A stretch of 64,000 bases of DNA from Nocardia harenae NBRC 108248. GTDB taxonomy: Bacteria > Actinomycetota > Actinomycetes > Mycobacteriales > Mycobacteriaceae. Below are positions 17,918 to 25,800 of the stretch, one piece after another. The stretch spans positions 372,001-436,000 of the forward strand of contig NZ_BDBH01000001.1 of NCBI RefSeq assembly GCF_001612885.1. The letters run 5' to 3'. Every line of letters starts with the position of its first letter. Within the stretch, counting starts at the first letter, position 1. The position numbers were made by a program, and so were the translations under genes. Under the pieces are notes generated by a model that saw only the letters and a list, made by a program, of their open reading frames with translations, ran no database searches and had not been told where the DNA came from.

Positions 17918-19138
17918 TCAGGGTTCGCCGAGCAGGACCGCGAGCATCAGCGCGTGCACCCGGGCCAGCTGCTCGGGGCGGCTGTCGAAGCGGATCAGCC
18001 TGCCCACGTCGATCACCTGGCCGAGCGCGGTGTGCACCCGGAACCTGGCCTCGATCGGGTCGCCGTCGAGCAGGTTCGCCCACTCCAGCACGTTCTGCCG
18101 CTGGATGGCGCGCAGCTTGTGCTGCTCGGCCTGCGGCAGATTACTGAACTCGGCGTAGTACACCGGCATGATCTCCGGCATGGTGAAGGTGAGCCGGGCG
18201 TAGCGCTCGGCGATCCGGCGCACCGCGTCCGGGCGGTCGGTCGCCTCGGCCAGCGCCTCGGTGAGCGCGATGGCGACCCGGTCGCCGGTGCGGTAGAAGG
18301 CGGCGGCGAGCAGGTCGGCCTTGCTGCTGAAGTAGCGGTAGACGCTGGAGGCGTTGATCCCGACGGCGGCGCCGATCTCCTCGATGCTGGCCTCGTGGTA
18401 GCCCTGCCTGCCGAAGATCCGGATCGCCTCGGTGAGCAGTTGTTCGCGTTTCGAGGTGACCGGGAGGCCGCGCACGGCCGGCCCGGGATCGGGCTGCTCG
18501 GGGGCCGGCGGCAGCTCCGCGCGCAGCACCGCCCAGCTCATGCCGGTGAGCAGCGGGAGCAGCCTGGTGCCGGACAGCGCGGTGCGGTGCGCCGAGATGC
18601 TGGCGACCACGCTGAGCACCGAGGCGGAGAGCATGGCGACGTCGGCCCGCGTCGCCTCCGGGCGCAGCGCGCCGATGGGTTCGGCCAGAGTGGCGTTCAG
18701 GTCGTCGTAGATGCGCCGGATCCGCACCCGGTCGTCGCGCTCCAGGTAGCGCCGCTCCCAGCGGTAGAGCCCGCCCTCGCGGCGGATCTCGATGGTGTGC
18801 TCGGCGATGCCGCGGATCAGCTTGTCCAGGCGTTCCGGCGGGTCGGCGGCGGGATCGTCGGCGGCGCGGGCCACCTCCAGCAGGACACGGGCGCCCTCCT
18901 CGGCGGCCGCGACCAGCAGCGCGTACTTGTTCGTGAAGTGCCGGTACAGCGCGGGGCCGGAGATGCCGACCTCGGCCGCGATCTCGTCCACGCCGACCGG
19001 GTAGTAGCCGCGCTCGCTGAAGGCGCGGGCGGCGGCGCGGATGATCTGGACCTTGCGGTCCTTCGGGCGGCGGCGCACCGGCTGGCCGGATTCGGGCCGC
19101 GCGGCGGCGAGCCCGGCCTCGCTGCGATCCGCGACCAT
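17918..19138 (-). CDS. Tandem double-TetR transcriptional regulator
   Basis: 406 aa from ATG 19138 (MVADRSEAGL), with a GGAGAGG Shine-Dalgarno sequence. There are two complete TetR units in one chain. The first HTH, at about residues 30-74, reads AFSERGYYPVGVDEIA and ISGPALYRHFTNK; its ligand domain runs to about 220. The second HTH, at about 230-279, reads IFGRQGYHEASIEEIG and INASSVYRYFSSK, followed by a second ligand domain (PEIMPVYYAEFSNLP). A normal TetR is about 200 aa and dimerises, so this is a fused pseudo-dimer or bidentate regulator. It is divergent from the crotonase gene (132-bp gap) and probably controls it and itself. The ligand is likely an acyl-CoA or lipid by analogy with neighbours, which is inference. 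Confidence 0.9.
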   Translation of the reverse strand: MVADRSEAGLAAARPESGQPVRRRPKDRKVQIIRAAARAFSERGYYPVGVDEIAAEVGISGPALYRHFTNKYALLVAAAEEGARVLLEVARAADDPAADPPERLDKLIRGIAEHTIEIRREGGLYRWERRYLERDDRVRIRRIYDDLNATLAEPIGALRPEATRADVAMLSASVLSVVASISAHRTALSGTRLLPLLTGMSWAVLRAELPPAPEQPDPGPAVRGLPVTSKREQLLTEAIRIFGRQGYHEASIEEIGAAVGINASSVYRYFSSKADLLAAAFYRTGDRVAIALTEALAEATDRPDAVRRIAERYARLTFTMPEIMPVYYAEFSNLPQAEQHKLRAIQRQNVLEWANLLDGDPIEARFRVHTALGQVIDVGRLIRFDSRPEQLARVHALMLAVLLGEP

Positions 19139-19193
19139 ACACCTCTCCGTTCCCTCCGGCTCCCCGTCTGTTGACAGCACCGGACCAATCACC

Positions 19194-19221
19194 CTAAGTT
19201 AACCACAATTCGCAAAGTTAG
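19194..19221. promoter_or_regulatory. Candidate TetR operator in the TetR/crotonase divergent gap
   Basis: CTAAGTT at 19194-19200 and AAGTTAG at 19215-19221 form an imperfect inverted repeat (6 of 7 positions) with a 14-nt centre. The same DNA can also be read as a direct repeat, AAGTTAACC and AAGTTAGCC. It is the only AT-rich structured element in the divergent gap and so the likely site for the double-TetR protein. Confidence 0.4.
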
Positions 19222-19270
19222 CCATCATTCATCGCACAGCGCCCGCTGAACTTCCTACCAGGAGACCGAC

Positions 19271-20080
19271 ATGAGCAACCCCGATTCCGTCCAGACGGCG
19301 GCTCCGGCCGGATTCTCGGCTGTGCGCGACGGCACCATCCTGCGCATCACGATCACGAACCCCAAGCGCAAGAACGCGATCGACTTCGACACCATGGTCG
19401 CGCTCGGGGATACCTTCCTCGCCGCCGCCGACGACCGCTCGGTGCGCGCCATCCTGCTCACCGGCGAGGGTGGCGATTTCTGCACCGGCGCCGATCTCTC
19501 CGCCGCCGATGCCGAGGCACAGCGCGGGATCACCCCGGACCAGGTGATGGACGCGGCGAACCGGCTGGTGCGCTCGATCGTCGCGGTGCCGGTGCCGGTG
19601 ATCGTGCGGATCAGGGGCGCGGCGGCCGGGGTCGGGGTGGGGGTCGCGCTCGCCGCCGACCTGGTCTACGCGAGCGCGGATTCCTACCTGCTGCTCGCCT
19701 TCATCAATATCGGGCTGATGCCGGACGGCGGGGCGGCGGCGCTGGTCGCGGCCGCCGCGGGGCGTCCGTTCGCCGCCAAGCTGGCGCTGCTCGGCGAGCG
19801 GCTGCCCGCCGCCGAGGCGCACGCCGCCGGGCTCTTCACCGCGGTGGTGGCCGATGCCGAGCTGGACGCGGTGGTCGAGGCGGTGGCGGCGAAGGTGGCG
19901 GCGGGGCCGCGGCGGGCGCTCGAGCTCACCAAGCAGGCGCTGAACGCCGCCACCCTGACCAGGCTGGAGGCCACGCTGGCCGCGGAGAAGACCGGGCAGA
20001 TCGAGCTGCTGCAGTCGGCGGACTTCGCCGAGGGGGCGGCGGCGATGCTCAGCAAGCGGAAGCCGGTCTTCTCGGACTAG
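19271..20080 (+). CDS. Crotonase-superfamily protein (enoyl-CoA hydratase/isomerase-like)
   Basis: 269 aa, ATG 19271 with CAGGAG upstream. Crotonase landmarks: NPKRKNAIDFDTM (about 30-42), oxyanion-hole GEGGDFCTGADLSAAD (about 66-80) and IRGAAAGVGVGVALAADLVYAS (about 114-135), followed by AFINIGLMPDGG. The two catalytic glutamates of true hydratases are absent: the first position lies in GVGVALAADL and the second is replaced within INIGLMPDGG, which keeps an Asp. The enzyme is thus closer to the isomerase or other-chemistry groups that use an acid in the MPDGG segment. It acts on an acyl-CoA substrate, probably in lipid metabolism. It is under the divergent double-TetR regulator. Confidence 0.88.
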   Translation: MSNPDSVQTAAPAGFSAVRDGTILRITITNPKRKNAIDFDTMVALGDTFLAAADDRSVRAILLTGEGGDFCTGADLSAADAEAQRGITPDQVMDAANRLVRSIVAVPVPVIVRIRGAAAGVGVGVALAADLVYASADSYLLLAFINIGLMPDGGAAALVAAAAGRPFAAKLALLGERLPAAEAHAAGLFTAVVADAELDAVVEAVAAKVAAGPRRALELTKQALNAATLTRLEATLAAEKTGQIELLQSADFAEGAAAMLSKRKPVFSD

Positions 20081-20268
20081 CCGGTGGGCCAGTGGAATTC
20101 GGGGTCGCGGGCGTAGTCGGCGCGGCGCTGGTCGAGTGCCGCGGTAACCATGTCGCCGGCGCCGGGGCCGATGATGCGGCGCAGGGGTGGGTTCGGGTCG
20201 GCGGGCTCACCGAGGCGTACGCCGACGTCGTGCTCGCGGCGGCGCTCGCCTACCTGCTGCCGGAATAG
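20077..20268 (-). pseudogene. Possible remnant of a short-chain dehydrogenase C-terminus
   Basis: The minus frame ending at the TAG 20079-20077 reads PPLRRIIGPGAGDMVTAA, then ALDQRRADYARDPEFHWPTG and stop. This resembles the tail of some SDR oxidoreductases. Upstream the frame loses similarity and meets a stop near 20314, and no start codon with an N-terminal Rossmann motif exists. A 58-residue plus-strand frame covers the same DNA, so the case is weak. It sits between the convergent crotonase and mycolyltransferase genes. Confidence 0.25.
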
Positions 20269-20271
20269 CGA

Positions 20272-20302
20272 ACGCCCCGGCCGCCGCTGCGGGCCGGGGC
20301 GT
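20272..20302 (-). terminator. Hairpin terminator after the mycolyltransferase gene
   Basis: ACGCCCCGGCC (20272-20282) pairs perfectly with GGCCGGGGCGT (20292-20302) around a 9-nt loop. It lies 12 nt beyond the stop of the minus-strand mycolyltransferase gene. There is no U tract, as is common in this GC range. It could also stop plus-strand transcription coming from the crotonase gene. Confidence 0.75.
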
Positions 20303-20313
20303 CCACCGGGTAC

Positions 20314-21387
20314 CTACAGACCGAGGCCGCGGGCCAGGGTCGGCCAGGACGCGGGCAGCTCGTCGCGCCAGTAGCCCCAGGAGTGGGTGCCATCCGGGCG
20401 GAAGTTGACCGTGGCCGGGATGTTCAGCTGCTTCAGCTTGTCGGCCAGGTTGCGCGTGCAGTAGTTGGTGCCCGCCTCGATGACGCCGCCGACGACCAGC
20501 TGGTTCGCCAGCCCCGACGAACCGGGGAGGGCGTAGGGGCCGTCCAGGGTGTCGTGCCTGCCCGGCAGGCCGCTGCCGGTGGAGATGTACAGCTCGGTGC
20601 CGCGCAGCCGCTCGGCGTTCACGTACGGGTCGTTGGCGACCCACTCCGGGCTGCCCTCCGGGCCCCACATGTTCAGGGTGTCGCCGCCGCCCCAGACCTC
20701 GACGGTGAGCCGCACGAACTCCGAGCCGACCGGGTCACTGGTCATGGCGCAGCCGCTGTAGGCGGCGGCCGCCTGGTACAGCCCGGGCTTGGCGATCGGC
20801 AGTGCGAGCACCGTGGTGCCGGAGGTGGAGAGCCCGGCGATGGCGTTCGTGCCGTTGGTGCCGAGCGCGCCGTCCACCAGCGGGGGCAGCTCCTCGGTGA
20901 AGAAGGTCTTCCACTTGTTGCGGCCGAGCACCGGGTCGTCGGCGATCCAGTCGGTGTAGTAGCTCCACTTGCCACCGATGGGCTGGATGACGTTGACGTT
21001 CTTGTCCGAGAGGAATTGCAGCGCGTCGGTCTTGGCCTGCCAGGAGGCGTCGTCCTCGCCGCCGCCCGCGCCGTTGAGCAGGTAGAGCGTGGGGCGCGGC
21101 TCCGAGGTGTCGGCCGGCCGCTGCACGTCGATCAGGATGTTCTCGTCCATGGCGGCGGAGTACACGTGCAGCCGCAGGCTGCGGGCATCCTTGTACTCGG
21201 CCTTGACGATCTTCGAGCCGTCCGGCGCGACCGGGTTACCGAGCAGGGCCTTCTGATCCATGATCGGGTCGGCCGTCGCCGTCGAGGTGCCGAGACCGGA
21301 CAGCAGGCCGCCGAGCACCGCCGTCGTCGCGATCATCACGGCCGCGCGGGTACCGCGGCGCCGGCTGGGTCGACGTATCAATTTCAC
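20314..21387 (-). CDS. Secreted mycolyltransferase / antigen 85-type esterase
   Basis: 357 aa from a GTG at 21387. An arginine-rich N-terminus (MKLIRRPSRRRGTRAA) and hydrophobic core end in TSTATADP, a signal peptide with a likely cleavage after TATA. The mature alpha/beta-hydrolase has PTLYLLNGAGGG, the nucleophile elbow AGLSTSG (Ser187), a candidate acid Glu304 (GGVIEAGTNYC) and the His335 motif GTHSWGYW, as in antigen 85. The family transfers mycolic acids between trehalose monomycolate and arabinogalactan or trehalose in the cell envelope. It is the strongest sign in the window of a mycolate-bearing host. It lies 172 bp downstream of the NRPS1 stop on the same strand and has its own promoter region and terminator. 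Confidence 0.88.
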   Translation of the reverse strand: MKLIRRPSRRRGTRAAVMIATTAVLGGLLSGLGTSTATADPIMDQKALLGNPVAPDGSKIVKAEYKDARSLRLHVYSAAMDENILIDVQRPADTSEPRPTLYLLNGAGGGEDDASWQAKTDALQFLSDKNVNVIQPIGGKWSYYTDWIADDPVLGRNKWKTFFTEELPPLVDGALGTNGTNAIAGLSTSGTTVLALPIAKPGLYQAAAAYSGCAMTSDPVGSEFVRLTVEVWGGGDTLNMWGPEGSPEWVANDPYVNAERLRGTELYISTGSGLPGRHDTLDGPYALPGSSGLANQLVVGGVIEAGTNYCTRNLADKLKQLNIPATVNFRPDGTHSWGYWRDELPASWPTLARGLGL

Positions 21388-21484
21388 ACCTTCGCTTCTC
21401 GTCTCGGGTTTCGACTGGCACGTCCGGACGCGGACACACGTCGGGAACCCTACGGTCTGTGTAGTCGCCGTGGCCCCGCGTGAC

Positions 21485-21495
21485 GTTACTGTAAC
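21485..21495. promoter_or_regulatory. Palindrome GTTAC-T-GTAAC upstream of the mycolyltransferase gene
   Basis: A perfect 5-bp inverted repeat with a 1-nt centre, about 98 nt upstream of the mycolyltransferase start. Read on the minus strand it is followed by a second half-site-like GTCAC. GTAAC/GTCAC-type repeats are reminiscent of response-regulator (for example MtrA) sites near envelope genes, but this is only resemblance. Confidence 0.3.
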
Positions 21496-21559
21496 CTCGC
21501 CCCATCATGCCCGACCCGCGGCGCGGGCCCCCTGACGGGTTCGGCGCGCGGCGCGGGAG

Positions 21560-22860
21560 TCAGTACGCCGCCTGCTGGTGCGAGCCGTGCTCGGCGAGGC
21601 CGCCGAGTGCGCGCACCCAGTGCTCGGCGAAGACCCGGATCTCGTCCTGGTTGAAGGCCGCCTCGACGTAGTCGAAGCGGACGAGCAGGCCGTCCGGGCC
21701 GACATCGATGAGCAGGTCGAGCAGCAGATCCGGGATCGGCGGCTCGATCAGCACCCGGGCCGGGCGCACGTCGCGGTAGCGCAGCGCGTACCGGCCCTGC
21801 GCCGCGGCAGCCAGCTCGCGGCGCGCGGTGACGTGCCGCAGCACCGAGTAGCCCGCGCCGCCGGAGGGCACAGCGGCGCGCGCGGCGGCGACCCGCTCCA
21901 GCAGGGTGCCCGCGGCCGGGCCGCCGACCAGCGCCTCGGCCACGTCGACGTCGGCCATGGGCAGCGGGAACGGGTAGCTCAGGTCGAAGGCGCCCGCGAC
22001 CCCGTCGGTGCGGCCCGCGGTCCTGCCGTCCGCCTGCAGCCGGACGACCGGGCCGATGGCCCTGGTGACCGCCTGGTCGGCGGCGGTGCGGACGGCGAGC
22101 GCGGTGGCGGCGAGCAGCACGTCGAGCACCTCGGCGCCGTGCGCGGCCGCGGCGGCGGCCACCGCGGCGGTGCCGTCGGCGGTGATGGTGAGCGAGATGC
22201 GGCGGCGGCCGCCCGCCGGGATCGGCGGCTCGGCCGGGCGGCCCGCGAGGGTGCCGCGCCACCAGTCCAGCTCGGCGCGCTCGGCGCCGGCCAGGCGGCG
22301 GCGCAGGGCGGTGAGCAGTTCGGTGACGCCGTCGTCCGAGCCGGGCGGGTTGGCGTGCCTGCTGCCGGACCAGGTGGCGGCGATGTCGTCGGCCAGGATG
22401 CGCCAGGTGGTGTCGTCGACCACGAGGGCCGAGGCGACCAGGAGCAGGGTGGCGGAGCCGTCTGGGCGGGCGGCGAAGACGGCGCGGATATTGCGGCCCG
22501 CGGTGGGGTCGAGTTCGGCCGAGACCTCGGCGACCAGGCGGTCCAGGGGTGGGAGTTCGCCGGAGAGCGGGAGGTGCAGGAAGGTTTCGTCCGCTCGCTC
22601 GGTGCGCGGGGGGAGCTCGAAGACCGGGCCGGGGGCGCCTGGTTCCTGGCGCCAGCGGGACCAGAGGAGGGGGTGGCGTTCCAGGACGGCGTCGATCGCT
22701 GCGCGGACCGCCGCCGGGTCGGTGCCTGCGGGGACGTCCAGCGCGGCCGCGCGGGCGTGGACAGCGAGGCCGAGGGCGGCCGCGGTGGGGGTGGTGATGG
22801 GGAGGCGGGACGGGAGGACGGCGGTGGTCAGCGACGAGGTGGAGATGGTCGGGACCCGGG
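21560..22860 (-). other. Degenerate condensation/epimerization-like domain after the TE of NRPS1
   Basis: The last 430 residues of NRPS1 resemble the C/E superfamily: AIDAVLERHPLLWSRW (the RHxxLR-like helix), ALVVDDTTWRILADDIAATW at the position of the HHxxxDGxSW motif, then LDWWRGTLAG, and NQDEIRVFAEHWVRAL at the end. The pattern is closest to E domains (VxDGVSWRILxxDL). Both catalytic histidines are missing (S-A in their place) and DG is DD. The residues expected for catalysis are therefore absent and the domain is probably structural, a docking surface or an interaction module. Confidence 0.75.
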
Positions 22861-25800
22861 TTCTGGGCTCGGCCGGGGGTTCGGAGTCGGTGAGAGCGGG
22901 GCCGAACGGGTTGAGGGTGGCCGGGCGGGCGCGGTGGCGGGGGGCTCTGTCCTCGGTGTAGGACGGGGTGGGCACGGGGGATTCGTCGGCGGAGTTCGGT
23001 GCGGGGACGCCGTTCGGCGTGGTGGCCCACGGGGTGCTCTCGGTGGGGACGCGAGGGGGTTCGGGTGGGGTGCTGAGCCGGGGTGGGGTGGCGGGCTCGC
23101 CGCTGCGGGCCGGGGTGGTGGGGATGCCGTTCGCCGGGGTGGCCCAGGGGTACTCGGGGGCGGGTCCCGCCGGGGTGGCCCGGGGGTACTCGACGGCGGG
23201 TCCCGCCGGGGTGGCGTCCGTGCTGGGGGCGCCGTTCGCCGGGGTCGCCCAGCCGGGCTCGACGCTGGGAGGTACCGAGATGTCGGGGCCCGGGGTGTCG
23301 TCCACCGGGGTCGCCCAGCCGGACTCGACGCTGGGAGGTACCGAGGTGTCGGGTGGCGTTGTGGGTGATTCTTCGGCTGGGGTGGCAGGCATCGGAGTCG
23401 CGGCCTGTGCGGGCTCGCCGACGGCGGTGGCGGTGGCCGGTGCCGGCTCGGCGGAGGAGACAGTGGTGGCGGGCGCGGGGGTGTCGGGGGTTGGGGCGCG
23501 GGGTGCGGGGAGGGGGCGGATTTCGGTGGGGGCGTCGGCGGTGAGGAGGGCGTCGAGGAGGGGGAGGACGGTGGCCAGGGCGGCGGCGTCGGTCATCTCC
23601 TCGTGGCGGACGGGGACCTCGTGGTCGAGGATGCGGGCGGCGTGCGGGCGCCAGGACGCGATGACGTCGTGGTCGCGGCGGTCGTCGGCGGCGGCGCGGA
23701 AGTAGTGCACGGTGCCGTCGAAGACGCCGGGGCGGTGCCGCGGGAGCAGCAGGACCGAGCGGACCGCGGTGGTGTAGGCGGCGCGCAGGCGGGTGCGGTC
23801 GACCTCGACCATCTCCGCGGGGATGCTGCGGTGCAGGGCGGCCAGGTGCTCCTCGGAGAGTTCGGCGAGGCGGTCGGGGTCGACGTCGTGCATGCCGATC
23901 TCGGCGAGCATGCGGACCGTGGTCTCGCGCCAGGTGGCGAGGTCGAAGGCGAAGTCGGCGTCGAGCAGGGCGAGCAGGGTGACCTGCTGTTTCGCGGCGC
24001 GCAGGCGGACCGCCACCTCGTGGGCGAGGATGCCGCCGAGTGACCAGCCGAGCAGGTTGTACGGGCCGTCGGGGTGGATCGCGCGGATCTCGGTGACGTA
24101 GCGCTCGGCGAGTTCGGCCAGCGACTCCGGGTCGTCCCAGGCGTCCGGGCCGGTGAGCGGCTCCGAGAGGACGGGGGATTGGATGCCGTAGACGGGGATG
24201 CCGGGGGTGAGGCGGGTGGCGAGGGGCTGGTAGCACCAGGCCAGACCTGCCATGGGGTGGATGCAGAACAGGGGTGGTTGGCCGGGGTCGCCGGTGCGGA
24301 GTGGGAGGACGATGGCGAGGGCCGGGTCCGCCGGGGCGGCGTGTCTGCCCGCGGGGGCGGGCTGGTAGACGGTGGTCGGCAGGTCGTCGGCGCCGAGTGC
24401 GGTGCTCGGTGCGCCGGAGATTCCGGCATCCGAGGGGATGTGGTCGGCATGCTCGCCGTCGCTTGCCCCGGCGAACGGGTCGGCGGCGACATCGGCGGCC
24501 GCGGGCGCGCCGAGCTCCACCGGCACTCCCCCGGCCACATCCGCGCCGGACTCCACCGGCACTCCCCCGGCCACATCCGCGCCGGACTCCACCGGCACTC
24601 CCCCGGCCGCATCCGCGCCGGACTCCACCGGCACTTCCCCGGCCACATCCGCGCCGGGCTCCAGCTCAGCCGCTGCGCCGTCCTGTGTGCCTGGCTCCGA
24701 CCCCGGGTGGACGTGAGTGCCTGGCTCCGCCGAGAGTCCCTCGGCCACAGGCAGAACGGGCTCCGACGAGGCGCCCGCGTGGACGTCGGAATCAGCTGGG
24801 ACTCCCCGGGCGGGGACGCCGCGGACCGCATCGATGCGAGCCGCCAGATCGGCGACGGTGGCGCCGTCGAAGAGCCACGGAACGCGGACGGGCACATCGG
24901 TTTCCGAGGCCAGCCGCGCGACGGCGCGCACGGCGTCGAGACTGGTCCCGCCGAGCGCGAAGAAATCGTCGTCGGCGCCGACACCGACGGCGCCGGGGAG
25001 CGCGGCGGCGAAGGCTTCGGCGACGAGGCGCTCGGTGGCGGTCGAGGGCTCCCGGCCCGCGCGGGGGGCGAAATCGGGGGCGGGGAGGGCGCGGCGATCC
25101 AGCTTGCCGGTGCCGGTGAGCGGCAGCTCGGCGAGCGGGACGACGGCGGCGGGCACCAGGTACCCGGGCAGCCGGGTGCGGGCGAAGGCGAGCAGCTCGG
25201 CGGGGTCGGCGACCTGGCCCGCGACCGGCACCGGGTAGGCGACGAGCCGCCCGTCCGCGACGGTCACCGCGGCCGCGGCGACGGCGGGGTGCGCGCGCAG
25301 CACCGCCTCCACCTCGCCGGGCTCGACCCGCTGCCCGCGCAGCTTCACCTGGAAGTCGTTGCGGCCCAGATACTCCAGTCCGCGCCGTCCGAGCCGGACG
25401 ATATCGCCGGTGCGGTACAGCCGCTCGCCGGGGCGGAACGGGTCGGCCACGAACCGCTCGGCGGTGCGCCCCGGCTCGCCCGCGTAGCCGCGGGCCAGCT
25501 GGACCCCGGCCAGGTACAGCTCGCCGGGGGCGCCGATCGGCACCCGGCGCAGCAGCCCGTCGAGCACGTGGATGTCGGTGCCCGCGACCGGGGTTCCGAT
25601 GGGCACCGGGCCGGTCCCGCCGTCGGTGTCGGCGCGGTAGGCGGTGACCACGGTCGCCTCGGCGGGGCCGTACCAGTTGTGCAGTTCGCCGGCGAGCAGG
25701 GCGGTGCAGCGGTGCACGGTGGTCCGGCTCAGCGCCTCGCCTGCGGCGAAGACCCGGCGCGGCAGCGCGGCGGGCTCGCCGGGGGTCTCGGCGAGCAGCC

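Noticed and set aside
20092..20268. A 58-codon plus-strand frame ending ALAYLLPE
   Set aside because: No Shine-Dalgarno sequence and no family; it overlaps an equally plausible minus-strand remnant, so neither can be called a gene with confidence.
24515..24658. Short regular repeats as a possible CRISPR array
   Set aside because: The units are directly adjacent without spacers and encode an in-frame protein repeat.
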